Made by a program: the position numbers and the translations under genes. A stretch of DNA of 64,000 bases from DATEDA01 sp963744255. Its GTDB lineage: Bacteria; Pseudomonadota; Gammaproteobacteria; Burkholderiales; SG8-39. The stretch spans positions 68,816 through 132,815 of the forward strand of contig CAVUSZ010000056.1 of assembly GCA_963744255.1 (NCBI GenBank), read 5' to 3'. Shown here piece by piece: positions 8,814 through 17,393 of this stretch (positions are counted from its first letter, which is position 1; each line of letters begins with the position of its first letter). The notes under the pieces were generated by a model. That model worked only from the letters and a program-made list of their open reading frames with translations. It had not been told where the DNA came from and did not search any database.

Positions 8814-9626
8814 ATGCGGGACGTCCTGCGCTCCGCGCTCTCGGCGCGGCTCGAAATCCTGGAAGCGCGGCCCGAGGTCGCGACGACGCGACCGCCGCTG
8901 CTCTTCCTCCATGGCGCGTTCGCCGGGGCGTGGACCTTCGCCGAGCATTTCCTGCCCTACTTTGCCGCGCACGGCTTCCCCGCCTACGCGCTCAGCCTGC
9001 GCGGGCATGGCGCGAGCTACGGTCGCGACGCGCTCACCTGGGCGAGCCTCGCCGATTTCGTCGAGGATCTCGAGGAGACGATCGAGGCGATTGGGGAGAC
9101 GCCGGTGCTCGTCGGCCACTCGATGGGCGCCGTGGTCGTGATGAAGTATCTCGAGCGCGCCGAGGCGCCGGCGGCGGCGCTGATCGCTCCCGTCCCGCCG
9201 CATGGCCTGCTGGCCGCGTCGCTCATGCTTGCGATCGCGAGGCCCGGACTGCTCGTGGAGCTGAACGGCATGCTCGCCACCGGCCGCGCGTCGCTGGATG
9301 CGGTGCACAAGGCGCTGTTCGCGGGCCCCATGCCGGTCGAGAAGCTGCTCGAGTATTACCCCCGCTTCCAGAGCGAGTCGCAGCGGGCGATCTGGGACAT
9401 GACCCTGTTCGACCTGCCCGTGAGCTGGCGCATGCACCGCCCACCGATGCTGGTGCTCCTTGCAGAGCGTGATGCGCTGTTCCCCCTCGAGCAATCGCGC
9501 GCCGGGTTCGCCGCGATCGGCCTGAGGACCGAGGTGCTCGAGGACGTCGGACACGCGGTGGTGCTGGAGCCCGCCTGGCAGCGCGGTGCCGACCGGTTGA
9601 TCCGCTGGCTGACAGGCGGCGGTTAG
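8814..9626 (+). CDS. Alpha/beta hydrolase
   Basis: 270-residue alpha/beta hydrolase. The oxyanion region LLFLHGAFAGAW (residues about 29-40) is followed by the nucleophile elbow GHSMGA (Ser near residue 104), a charge-relay Asp in LAERDALFP and the catalytic His in DVGHAVVLEP near the C-terminus, so all three catalytic residues are present. No signal peptide, so probably cytoplasmic. The substrate (ester, lactone or C-C bond) cannot be told from sequence. It is coupled to the upstream GST, with ATG immediately after TGA. Confidence 0.88.
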   Translation: MRDVLRSALSARLEILEARPEVATTRPPLLFLHGAFAGAWTFAEHFLPYFAAHGFPAYALSLRGHGASYGRDALTWASLADFVEDLEETIEAIGETPVLVGHSMGAVVVMKYLERAEAPAAALIAPVPPHGLLAASLMLAIARPGLLVELNGMLATGRASLDAVHKALFAGPMPVEKLLEYYPRFQSESQRAIWDMTLFDLPVSWRMHRPPMLVLLAERDALFPLEQSRAGFAAIGLRTEVLEDVGHAVVLEPAWQRGADRLIRWLTGGG

Positions 9627-9680
9627 CTTTTCCGCGTTCGCGGGGTACCGGGGTCGCGGCCCCATCGTTGATCCCGCAGG

Positions 9681-10358
9681 TCAGCTCTTGCGCGCGTATT
9701 TCCGCAGAAACGCGAGGATTTCATCGAGACGCAGCTGCGGTTCGGTGGGGTTCGGCCGGGTGCCCACGACGCGGTTCATCCAGGCCATGTTCTGCTCCAT
9801 CCGCGCGACCACCGCGGGCCACTCGGAGGCGGTGTGCCGGCGCGGATCGGGGAGGACGTGACACTGCCCGCAGGCGAGCTTGAAAGACTGGCCCGAAGGC
9901 TGCTCGAGCTCGGGGTAGCGCCTCGCGTCGATCGCCCGCTGGCCGTGCTTTCGAAGGTAGGCAAGGAGGACTTTCTCTTCCTCGTCGCTCGGCGCCTGCA
10001 CGCCCGCCATCATGTCTTTCATCAACTCGCCCATGTTCCCCTTCCCTTTCATCCGCAGGACCATGCGTTCGACGATACCGGGCCATTTCTCCGGGTTGTG
10101 CATTGCCGGGTTGGCGAGGTTGTGGCATTGCACGCAGTACCGGACGACGAGTTGCGCGCCGCGCGAGCGCGGCTCGGGAAGTTGCGCCGACTCGAAGGTC
10201 GGGGGCAGGATGCGCTCGAGGAGTGGGCCGTGGGGGCTCGCCGCCCAGCGCTTGCGCGCTTCATCGACCGCCCGGTCGAAGTCGGGGACCGGCGCCGCGT
10301 ATGCCGCCAGCGCGGCAATCGCGGCGAGCGATGCCGTCACGCGCCGAGAGTGCATCAT
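9681..10358 (-). CDS. Exported dihaem cytochrome c
   Basis: 225-residue protein with a signal peptide (about residues 1-22) and two c-type haem sites, CVQCH at 75-79 and CGQCH at 163-167. Each is followed by a Pro and a W-P-x-(I/V)-V-x-R-M repeat (KWPGIVERM, EWPAVVARM) whose Met may be the sixth haem ligand. The two halves look like duplicated cytochrome c domains. It should act as a periplasmic electron carrier; partners are not in the window. It is convergent with the hydrolase gene and divergent from the flavoprotein gene. Confidence 0.85.
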   Translation of the reverse strand: MMHSRRVTASLAAIAALAAYAAPVPDFDRAVDEARKRWAASPHGPLLERILPPTFESAQLPEPRSRGAQLVVRYCVQCHNLANPAMHNPEKWPGIVERMVLRMKGKGNMGELMKDMMAGVQAPSDEEEKVLLAYLRKHGQRAIDARRYPELEQPSGQSFKLACGQCHVLPDPRRHTASEWPAVVARMEQNMAWMNRVVGTRPNPTEPQLRLDEILAFLRKYARKS

Positions 10359-10438
10359 TCGATTATAGCGAGCGGCTCAGGGCCCCGACCCTGTAAGCCC
10401 TCGCACTCCGCCGCCGACCAAGGCCGAGGACAGCCGCC

Positions 10439-11824
10439 ATGAGCGCAGAGACTTTCGACGCCATCATCATCGGCACCGGGCAATCGGGCAAGCCGCTCGC
10501 GGTCGCGCTCGGCAAGGCTGGCTGGAGGACCGCGGTCATCGAGCGCAAGTACGTCGGCGGCACGTGCATCAACTACGGCTGTACGCCGACCAAGACGATG
10601 GTTGCCTCCGCGCGGGTGGTCCATCTTGCGCGGCGCGGCCGCGACTACGGCGTGCACGCCGGCGGCGAGGTCCGCGTCGACATGGCCGAGGTATACCGCC
10701 GCAAGCAGCGCGTCGTCGAGCAGTTCCGCGAGGGCGGAACGCGCTATCTGCAATCGACGCCGAACGTCGAGTTGCTCTTCGGCGAGGCGAGCTTCGCCGG
10801 TCCGAGGGCCGTGCGCGTCGCGCTCAGCGCGGGCGGCGAGCGACTCCTCACCGCGGCGAGGATCGTGATCAACGTCGGCGGCCGGCCGGCGGTGCCGCCG
10901 ATCCCGGGGCTGAACGACGTCCCGTTCCTCGACTCGACGAGCATCATGGAGCTCCAGACCCTGCCGACGCACCTGGCAGTGATCGGTGGTGGGTACATCG
11001 GGCTCGAGTTCGCCCAGATGTTCCGCCGCTTCGGCGCGCGCGTGACCGTCATCGACCGCGAGGAGCGGCTGATCCCGCGCGAGGATCCCGATGTCTCCGG
11101 CGAAGTGACGAAGATCCTGACCGAGGATGGCGTCGAGATCGTGAGCCGTGCCAGCGTCGTGCGCGTGGAGAGGAAGGAAGGCGTTCGGCTGCTGCTCGAT
11201 ACGCCCGCGGGGGCCAAGCGGGTCGAAGCGAGCCATCTCCTCGTCGCGGTGGGACGGGTGCCGAATACCGATCGGCTCAACGTCGCTGCCGCCGGGCTCG
11301 CGACCGACAAGCAGGGCTACCTCCCCGTGAACAGCCGCCTCGAGACGAACGTCCCCGGCATCCATGCGATCGGCGACGTCAAGGGCGGACCGGCGTTCAC
11401 CCATATCTCCTACGACGACTACCGAATTCTGCGCCGGAACTGGCTCGAGAGCGGCAATGCGACCACCGACGGCCGCCTCGTGCCGAACACGATGTTCATC
11501 GACCCCCAGCTCGCCACGGTCGGCCTGAACGAGACCGAGGCGAAGAAGCGCGGCCTCGACTACAAGGTCGCCAAGCTGCCAATGACGAGCGTCGCGCGCG
11601 CGATCGAGATGGACGAGACGCGCGGCTTCATGAAAGCGGTCGTGGACCCGAAGAGCGAGCAGATCCTCGGCTGCGCGATCCTCGGGGTCGAGGGCGGCGA
11701 GCTGATGGCGATGCTCGAGATCGCGATCATGGGAAAGGTGCCCTATCCCGCGCTCCGCGAGGCGATTTTCGCCCACCCGACGCTCGCCGAGTCCTTCAAC
11801 AACCTGTTTGCGGCGGTCGAGTAG
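10439..11824 (+). CDS. Pyridine nucleotide-disulfide oxidoreductase (mercuric reductase-like)
   Basis: 461-residue FAD enzyme. It has an N-terminal FAD motif (IIIGTGQSGKPLA), a redox-active disulfide C43-C48 in GGTCINYGCTPTK, an NAD(P)H motif (VIGGGYIGLE) and a C-terminal dimerisation domain with the His-Glu relay segment AHPTLAES. It lacks the N-terminal HMA domain and the C-terminal Cys pair of true mercuric reductases, so mercury reduction is unlikely. Better calls are a dihydrolipoamide-dehydrogenase-like or FAD-containing oxidoreductase of unknown substrate. It is divergent from the cytochrome c gene and may form a redox module with it (inference). Confidence 0.87.
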   Translation: MSAETFDAIIIGTGQSGKPLAVALGKAGWRTAVIERKYVGGTCINYGCTPTKTMVASARVVHLARRGRDYGVHAGGEVRVDMAEVYRRKQRVVEQFREGGTRYLQSTPNVELLFGEASFAGPRAVRVALSAGGERLLTAARIVINVGGRPAVPPIPGLNDVPFLDSTSIMELQTLPTHLAVIGGGYIGLEFAQMFRRFGARVTVIDREERLIPREDPDVSGEVTKILTEDGVEIVSRASVVRVERKEGVRLLLDTPAGAKRVEASHLLVAVGRVPNTDRLNVAAAGLATDKQGYLPVNSRLETNVPGIHAIGDVKGGPAFTHISYDDYRILRRNWLESGNATTDGRLVPNTMFIDPQLATVGLNETEAKKRGLDYKVAKLPMTSVARAIEMDETRGFMKAVVDPKSEQILGCAILGVEGGELMAMLEIAIMGKVPYPALREAIFAHPTLAESFNNLFAAVE

Positions 11825-11838
11825 GACGCGGGGGCGCG

Positions 11839-12987
11839 CTAGAGCGCGGCCCGCCGGTCGCCGGAGCGGAAGGCGGCGAGGTCCGGCACACCGCGTCCGA
11901 AAGCGATCGCCTTGAAGAGCTCACCCATCTCCGACGGGCTCGTGAGCTTGTTCGCGGCGGCGGCGAGCGGCAGATAGCGCTTCGCGTCCTCCGACGGCGT
12001 TCGCGACATCACCTCCGTCAATCCGCAGTTCACGAGGAGCTGCGCCTGCGTGGCGTAGCCCAGCAGATCCGCGCCCGCGGCGCGGGCGCTCTCGGCGACC
12101 GCGGTGAAATCGACGTGTGCGGTGATGTCCTGAAGTCCCGGCAGGAAGAAGGGATCGGCGTGCGCGCGATGGCGGTAGTGGCACATCAGCGTGCCGGCGC
12201 TTCGCTGCGGATGGTAATACTCCCGCCGCGGGAACCCGTAGTCGATGAACAGCGCGACGCCGCGCTCGATGGTGCGCGCGAGAGCCGCGACGAACGCGCG
12301 CGCCACGAGACCGATCTCGGTCGTGTAGCCGTCGGGGAGGCCGAGCTTCCGCGCAACCCGCTCGAGCTCGCCGGACGCAGGCCGGTACGCCCACTCGAGC
12401 CCGTTTCCAACACCGGTCGCGACACCCGCTTCCTCGATGGCGCTCGCGCGCGTGCGCACGACGTGGACCGGCATCGCATCGAGCACCTCGTTGCCGATGA
12501 CGAAGCCCGAGATCGCCGGCGGGAGCCCGTTCAGCCACGCGACGCGCTCCATCAGGTGCGGGACGCGCGCGGCGAGCGTGTCGCGGCTTCGCGCGCGCAA
12601 CTCGGGCGAGAGCTCGACGATCAGGTAGCTTCGCGGCAGGCGGCCGAGACGCTCGAGCTCCTCGAGCAGCGACGCCGCCAGCGCGCCGGAGCCCGCGCCG
12701 ATCTCCAGGATCTCGTCGCCCGCGGACTCGAGCGCTGCGGCGGCGGCGTACGCGAGCGTGTGACCGTAGAGCGGTGCGAGCTCGGGCGCGGTGGTGAAGT
12801 CGCCTTCGGCGCCGAGCTTCCGGGCGCCCGCCATGTAGTACCCGAGACCGGGCGCGTACAGCGCGAGCTCCATGAATCGCGCGAAGCCGATCCAGCCGCC
12901 CGCGCGCACGATCTCGCCGCGGATGTGCGCCATCACGCGATCGCTGTGCGCGCGGGCGTCGGCGGACGGCTCGGGGAGGGGCGTCAT
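11839..12987 (-). CDS. SAM-dependent methyltransferase, MidA/NDUFAF7 family
   Basis: 382-residue class I methyltransferase of the former DUF185 family. The N-terminal FARFMELALYAPGLGYY box is family-specific. The SAM motif is ILEIGAGSGALA, followed by LIVELSPELR, GNEVLDAMPV and IDYGFPRREYYHP. Mitochondrial NDUFAF7 methylates an arginine of complex I subunit NDUFS2; bacterial members are less studied. The start at 12987 (MTPLPEP) is chosen over the ATG at 13029. It is convergent with the flavoprotein gene and divergent from the pteridine reductase gene. Confidence 0.87.
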   Translation of the reverse strand: MTPLPEPSADARAHSDRVMAHIRGEIVRAGGWIGFARFMELALYAPGLGYYMAGARKLGAEGDFTTAPELAPLYGHTLAYAAAAALESAGDEILEIGAGSGALAASLLEELERLGRLPRSYLIVELSPELRARSRDTLAARVPHLMERVAWLNGLPPAISGFVIGNEVLDAMPVHVVRTRASAIEEAGVATGVGNGLEWAYRPASGELERVARKLGLPDGYTTEIGLVARAFVAALARTIERGVALFIDYGFPRREYYHPQRSAGTLMCHYRHRAHADPFFLPGLQDITAHVDFTAVAESARAAGADLLGYATQAQLLVNCGLTEVMSRTPSEDAKRYLPLAAAANKLTSPSEMGELFKAIAFGRGVPDLAAFRSGDRRAAL

Positions 12988-13071
12988 GCTGGCGGGGGAA
13001 ATGGTGCGCGCATCGAGTAGAATCCGCAAATAGCACGCCCTCTCCCAGAGGCCGGGGGCGAGGAAAGCAGC

Positions 13072-13824
13072 GTGGCCAAGGAACCGCTCTCAGGCAAGGT
13101 GTGCCTCATCACCGGCGGCGCGAAGCGCGTCGGCGCGGCGATCGCGCGGCGGCTCCACGCCGCCGGCGCGAATCTGATGCTCCATTACCACTCGGCGAAG
13201 GGCGAAAGCGTCGAGCTGCAGCAGGCGCTCAACGCCGCGCGCGCGAGCTCCACCGCGACCGTGCAGGCGAACCTGCTGAACGCCGCCGAGCTGCCCGAGC
13301 TGGTGCGCACGACCGTGACGCGCTTCGGCAGGCTCGACGTGCTCGTCAACAACGCCTCGACCTTCTACTCGACGCCGCTCGGCGAGATCAAGCTCACCGA
13401 CTGGGACGATCTCGTCGGCACCAATCTCAAGGCGCCCCTCTTCCTCGCCCAGGCCGCCGCTCCGCATCTGAAGAGCGCCGCCGGTTGCATCGTGAACATC
13501 ACCGACATCCATGCCGAGCGGCCGCTCAAGAGCTATGTCGTCTACAGCGTCGCCAAGGCGGGGCTCACCGGCCTCACCAGAACCCTTGCGCGCGAGCTCG
13601 GACCCGAAGTCCGCGTCAACGGCGTGGCGCCCGGACCGGTGCTCTGGCCCGAGGACGGCTCATTCGACGAGCTAGCGCGCCAGCGCGTGATCTCGCAGAC
13701 GCTGCTCAAGCGTGCCGGCGAACCCGAGGACATCGCCGCTGCCGTCTACTTCCTCGTGACCGAAGCGCCTTACGTCACCGGTCAGATCATCGCGGTGGAC
13801 GGCGGACGGAGCGTGAGCCTGTGA
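13072..13824 (+). CDS. Pteridine reductase (short-chain dehydrogenase)
   Basis: 250-residue SDR. It starts with GTG at 13072 after GCGAGGAAAGCAG. The cofactor motif TGGAKRVGAAIA has an Arg after the second Gly cluster, which favours NADPH, and VNNAS is present. The catalytic part is Y-x-x-x-K in YSVAKAGL, and the fold ends with APYVTGQIIAVDGG. The TGGAxR N-terminus and the Asp in NITDIHAERP (instead of the usual Ser) match bacterial pteridine reductases, which reduce dihydrobiopterin- or folate-type pterins. Its stop overlaps a small open frame, and ttcA follows. Confidence 0.87.
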   Translation: MAKEPLSGKVCLITGGAKRVGAAIARRLHAAGANLMLHYHSAKGESVELQQALNAARASSTATVQANLLNAAELPELVRTTVTRFGRLDVLVNNASTFYSTPLGEIKLTDWDDLVGTNLKAPLFLAQAAAPHLKSAAGCIVNITDIHAERPLKSYVVYSVAKAGLTGLTRTLARELGPEVRVNGVAPGPVLWPEDGSFDELARQRVISQTLLKRAGEPEDIAAAVYFLVTEAPYVTGQIIAVDGGRSVSL

Positions 13825-14054
13825 GAAGGCTCGCTGCGGCGCGCGCGGCGGCGAGCCTCGCGCCCGGCGCGGCCGGACGTGGCGAGTACTTCGAGCGTGC
13901 GGACGCGATTTTCGTGCAGACGACGGGGCTGCTCTATCAGGCGCGCTACGACGAGGAGTGGACGAACGTGGCCGCCCCGCGCGAGCTGGGGCACCGCCCG
14001 CCCGAACCGGTGCTCGCCGCGCTGCGCACGCGCCCGCCGGAGCCGTCCCGCTGA
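13821..14054 (+). CDS. Small hypothetical protein overlapping the pteridine reductase stop
   Basis: A 77-residue frame begins with GTG at 13821, overlapping the previous stop (GTGA), and ends 14 bp before ttcA. The N-terminal 20 residues are Ala-rich. The middle part (EYFERADAIFVQTTGLLYQARYDEEW) looks like folded protein sequence, and the overlap suggests coupling. I do not recognise a family. It may instead be chance open frame in high-GC DNA. Confidence 0.4.
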   Translation: MRRLAAARAAASLAPGAAGRGEYFERADAIFVQTTGLLYQARYDEEWTNVAAPRELGHRPPEPVLAALRTRPPEPSR

Positions 14055-14068
14055 ACCGGGCGACCGCG

Positions 14069-14929
14069 ATGAACGCTCCCACCGCATGGCAAGTTCGCAA
14101 GGGCGCGTACGAGGCGGGCAAGCTCGAGAAGCGGCTGCGGCGCCTCGCCGGCCAGGCGATCGCCGACTACGACATGATCCGCGCCGGCGACCGCGTGATG
14201 GTGTGCCTCTCCGGCGGGAAGGATAGCTACGGCCTGCTCGACATCCTGCTGAAACTGCGCGAGGCCGCGCCGCTCGACTTCGAGATCGTCGCCGTCAATC
14301 TCGACCAGCGCCATCCGGGCTATCCCGAGCACGTCCTGCCCGAGTACCTCGGGCGGCTCGGCATTCCCTTCAGGATCGAGGTCCAGGACACCTACTCGGT
14401 CGTGAAGCGCGTGATCCCCGAGGGCGCGACGATGTGCGGGCTGTGCTCGCGGCTGCGGCGCGGGGCGCTCTACCGCGTCGCGAGCGAGCTCGGCGCGACG
14501 AAGATCGCGCTGGGCCACCATCGCGACGACATCCTCGAGACGTTCTTTCTCAACCTCTTCTTCGGCGGCAGGTTGAAGGCGATGCCGCCGAAGCTTGCCT
14601 CCGATGACGGGCGCCACGTCGTGATCCGGCCGCTCGCGTACGTCCCCGAGGAGGATCTCGCGGTATGGGCCGAGGCGCGGCAGTTTCCGATCATCCCGTG
14701 CAACCTGTGCGGGTCGCAGGAGACCATGCAGCGCGCGCAGGCGAAGCAGATGCTGCGCGAATGGGAAAAGCGCTTCCCGGGAAGGGTCGAGAGCATCTTC
14801 CGCGCGCTGGCGAATGTCGCGCCGTCGCACCTCCTCGATCGGGCACTGTTCGACTTCGGGTTGCTGGCGGGGTCACGCATCGTGGCCCCGCACGATTTCG
14901 AGGGGACAGACGGGGAGCGGCGCGGCTGA
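14069..14929 (+). CDS. ttcA: tRNA 2-thiocytidine(32) synthetase TtcA
   Basis: Thiolates cytidine 32 of certain tRNAs, using ATP to adenylate the base and an iron-sulfur cluster to deliver sulfur. The PP-loop motif is SGGKDS at about residues 51-56. The two cluster-binding Cys pairs are MCGLCSRLRRG and PCNLCGSQE, with GHHRDDILET between them; all are diagnostic. The 286-residue length is normal. The start at 14069 (MNAPTAWQ) is preferred to an upstream in-frame ATG at 13958, which would overlap the small gene and add low-complexity sequence. Confidence 0.95.
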   Translation: MNAPTAWQVRKGAYEAGKLEKRLRRLAGQAIADYDMIRAGDRVMVCLSGGKDSYGLLDILLKLREAAPLDFEIVAVNLDQRHPGYPEHVLPEYLGRLGIPFRIEVQDTYSVVKRVIPEGATMCGLCSRLRRGALYRVASELGATKIALGHHRDDILETFFLNLFFGGRLKAMPPKLASDDGRHVVIRPLAYVPEEDLAVWAEARQFPIIPCNLCGSQETMQRAQAKQMLREWEKRFPGRVESIFRALANVAPSHLLDRALFDFGLLAGSRIVAPHDFEGTDGERRG

Positions 14930-15002
14930 CACGCGACACGCCCCTACTCGCGTCCGGCGTGGCGCAGCGCAGGACCGGACGATCGAAAGGAGAGCACGAG
15001 AC

Positions 15003-15383
15003 ATGCGAAACAGAATGAGAATGGCGACGCTCGCGCTGGCGGCGCTCGCGATGTCGGCATCGGCGTACGGGCAGAAGGCGGAGCACTATCAGATTCGTCA
15101 CGCCGGAGACCTGGTCACGGTCTGCTCCACCCCGGCGTCCGCGGCGGATTACGCGACCGCGATCGCCTTCTGCCACGGGATCCTGGTCGGTGCCTGGGGC
15201 TACTACGTGGCGTCGACCGCGCCACTCGACCGAGAGATCTGCTCGTCCGACACGACGCTCACTCGCGCCAAGGTCGCGGACGGCTTCGTCGCATGGGTCA
15301 GGGCGCGCCCGCAATTCCTGCAGAGTAGCGCGGTCGACACGCTGTTTCGGTTCGCGGCCGAGACCTATCCGTGCAAGCGGTAG
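15003..15383 (+). CDS. Secreted Rap1a/Tai-type domain protein
   Basis: 126-residue protein with a signal peptide (about residues 1-23, ending SASAYG). Four Cys remain in the mature part (VTVCST, AFCHGI, EICSS, TYPCKR). This pattern, and the ends GILVGAWGYYV and ARPQFLQSSAVDTLFRF, resemble the Rap1a/Tai fold. That family includes immunity proteins against type VI peptidoglycan amidases, but most members in genomes are not tested. No effector gene is adjacent, so an immunity role is not supported here. The ribosome site is GAAAGGAG at 14986-14993. Confidence 0.7.
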   Translation: MRNRMRMATLALAALAMSASAYGQKAEHYQIRHAGDLVTVCSTPASAADYATAIAFCHGILVGAWGYYVASTAPLDREICSSDTTLTRAKVADGFVAWVRARPQFLQSSAVDTLFRFAAETYPCKR

Positions 15384-15413
15384 CGGCGGATTCCCGACTC
15401 GAGGAAAAACGAG

Positions 15414-15695
15414 ATGAAAAGCAAACTGATCGTTGCCTGCGTCGCCGGCACGCTCGTGCTCGGCAGCTGCGCGAACATGACCGACACCCAACAGCGCACC
15501 CTCACCGGTGCGGGGATCGGCACCGCCGCGGGGGTCGCGGTCGGCGCCATCACCGGCGACTGGTGGTGGGCCGCCGCTGGCGCGGCCACCGGGGCGGCGA
15601 CCGGGTACCTGGTCGACCGGCAGAAGCAGCGGGAGCAGCAGGCTTTCCAGCAGGGCGTCCAGCAAGGGAAGGCGCAGGCGAGCCAACCGAAGTAG
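15414..15695 (+). CDS. Glycine-zipper lipoprotein
   Basis: 93-residue lipoprotein. The lipobox LVLGSC puts the acylated Cys near residue 19. A glycine-zipper stretch follows (GAGIGTAAGVAVGAITGD and AAAGAATGAATGYLV), then a charged Gln-rich tail (RQKQREQQAFQQG). Related proteins (YMGG/OmpA-associated glycine-zipper families) sit in the outer membrane. The function is unknown. It is 30 bp downstream of the Rap1a-like gene in the same direction, so they may be co-transcribed. Confidence 0.75.
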   Translation: MKSKLIVACVAGTLVLGSCANMTDTQQRTLTGAGIGTAAGVAVGAITGDWWWAAAGAATGAATGYLVDRQKQREQQAFQQGVQQGKAQASQPK

Positions 15696-15749
15696 GTTGG
15701 CGCCCGGCGGTCCAGCAGGGGGTGCCCGGTCAAAGTGGTTGCTCGCTGA

Positions 15750-15773
15750 CCCGGTAGTCACTGAGCTACCGGT
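15750..15773. repeat. Perfect 8-bp inverted repeat upstream of the HTH-aminotransferase
   Basis: ACCGGTAG (15750-15757) and CTACCGGT (15766-15773) form an 8-bp stem around an 8-nt loop, 52 bp before the next start codon. No T-run follows on either strand, so it is not a clear terminator. It could be an operator for the HTH domain encoded immediately downstream. A second, smaller symmetry (CAAAC-TGA-GTTTG, 15810-15822) sits right at the start codon. Confidence 0.45.
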
Positions 15774-15824
15774 GGCTCTTGTACGTGCGAGCCATCAATC
15801 CCGGATTGTCAAACTGAGTTTGTC

Positions 15825-17360
15825 ATGGCATCCTCGGCAACCATGAATTGCGCCGAGCGCCTCGTCGCCCTCTTCGGCTCGCAAGCCGAGGTCGCCCGGC
15901 GTCTTCAGCTCGACCGCGCCGTGGTCAGCAACTGGGTGAAGTCGGGCTACGTGCCGTCGCGCTGGGCCATGGAGATCGAGCACGTCACGGCGAGCCGCAT
16001 CGCGGCGGTCGACATCCTCAACGAAGCGGCGGTCAAGAAACCCGTCCGCGTGAAATCCCGGCCCGAGGGCGCTTTCCTCGGGCCGTCCATATCAGGGAGC
16101 GAAACCATGGAAGACTTTGCACCCGCGAAGCGCATCTTCTCGTTCCACCCGCCGCAGCGCACGCTGATGGGTCCGGGGCCGACCGAGATCCACCCGCGCG
16201 TGCTCACGACGATGAGCCAGCCGGCGATCGGCTATCTCGATCCGATCTTCGTCGAGATGATGGAGGAGCTGAAGAGCCTGCTCCGCTACGCCTACCAGAC
16301 GAAGAACCCGCTTACGTTCCCGATCTCGGGCCCGGGGTCGGTGGGAATGGAGTATTGCTTCGTCAACCTGGTCGCGCCCGGCGACAAGATCGTCGTGTGC
16401 CGCAACGGCGTGTTCGGCGGCCGGATGCTCGAGAACGTCGAGCGCTGCGGCGGGGTGCCGATCATCGTCGACGACGAGTGGGGTGCCCCGGTCGATCCGA
16501 ACAAGCTCGAAGACGCGCTGCGGCAGAACCCCGATGTGAAAGTCGTGGCGTTCGTGCATGCCGAGACTTCGACCGGGGTCCAGTCCGACGCGAAGCTGAT
16601 CACAGAGATCGCGCACCAGCACGGCGCGCTGGTGATCGCGGACGCGGTGACCTCGCTCGGCGGCTCGCCGGTGAAGGTCGACGAATGGGGCATCGATGCG
16701 ATCTACTCGGCGAGCCAGAAGTGCCTGTCGTGCACGCCGGGCCTGTCGCCGGTGTCGTTCTCCGACCGCGTGGTCGACTACGTGAAATCGCGGACGGACA
16801 AGATCCACAGCTGGTTCATGGACATGAACCTGCTGCTCGGCTACTGGAACGCGAGCACCCGTACCTATCACCACACCGCGCCGACCAACTCGCTCTTCGC
16901 CTTGCACGAGGCGCTGCTGCTGGTCCGCGAGGAGGGACTGGAGGACGCGTGGGCGCGCCACCAGCGCCACCACACGGCGCTGCGCGCCGGCCTGGAGGCG
17001 ATGGGCCTTACGTTCCTGGTGAGGGAACCGCACCGGTTGCCGCAGATGAACGCGGTGCTCTGCCCCGAGGGGGTCGACGAGGCCGAGGTGCGGAAGACCC
17101 TCCTCGAGGAGTTCAGCCTCGAGATCGGTGCGGGCCTGGGGCCGCTCAAGGGGAAAATCTGGCGTTTCGGCATCATGGGCTACTCGTGCCGGCCCGACAA
17201 TGTCATGCTCTGCTTGGCGGCGCTCGGCTCGGTGCTCTCCGACATGGGCTTGCCGGTGCACGTCGGCGACGCCGAGGCCGCCGCGCATCAGGCTTACGCG
17301 TCGATGCACGCGAAGGCCGCGCAGCTGAAGCAGCAGAAAAAGGAGCGCGCCGCGGCATAG
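15825..17360 (+). CDS. Class V aminotransferase (AGAT-like) with N-terminal HTH
   Basis: Two parts in one 511-residue frame. From about residue 95 it is a PLP-dependent aminotransferase of the alanine/serine-glyoxylate type: LMGPGPTEIHP, SGPGSVGMEY, the Schiff-base Asp-Ala region VIADAVTSLGG, the PLP lysine in YSASQKCLSC, and a C-terminal RFGIMGYSCRPDN. Before it, residues 7-75 look like a Cro/CI-type HTH (LFGSQAEVARRLQLDRAVVS, then WVKSGYVPSRWAMEIE). A separate start at 16107 (ATG behind CAGGGAGCG) would give a normal aminotransferase alone. Either a true fusion or two products are possible. The amino donor is not determined. Confidence 0.82.
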   Translation: MASSATMNCAERLVALFGSQAEVARRLQLDRAVVSNWVKSGYVPSRWAMEIEHVTASRIAAVDILNEAAVKKPVRVKSRPEGAFLGPSISGSETMEDFAPAKRIFSFHPPQRTLMGPGPTEIHPRVLTTMSQPAIGYLDPIFVEMMEELKSLLRYAYQTKNPLTFPISGPGSVGMEYCFVNLVAPGDKIVVCRNGVFGGRMLENVERCGGVPIIVDDEWGAPVDPNKLEDALRQNPDVKVVAFVHAETSTGVQSDAKLITEIAHQHGALVIADAVTSLGGSPVKVDEWGIDAIYSASQKCLSCTPGLSPVSFSDRVVDYVKSRTDKIHSWFMDMNLLLGYWNASTRTYHHTAPTNSLFALHEALLLVREEGLEDAWARHQRHHTALRAGLEAMGLTFLVREPHRLPQMNAVLCPEGVDEAEVRKTLLEEFSLEIGAGLGPLKGKIWRFGIMGYSCRPDNVMLCLAALGSVLSDMGLPVHVGDAEAAAHQAYASMHAKAAQLKQQKKERAAA

Positions 17361-17393
17361 CCTCCGCCTGCGGCGCGGGGAGGACTTTGAACG

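Noticed and set aside
15003..15383. Rap1a/Tai-like gene as a type VI immunity gene
   Set aside because: No effector amidase or type VI structural gene lies nearby; the domain is common in non-immunity proteins.
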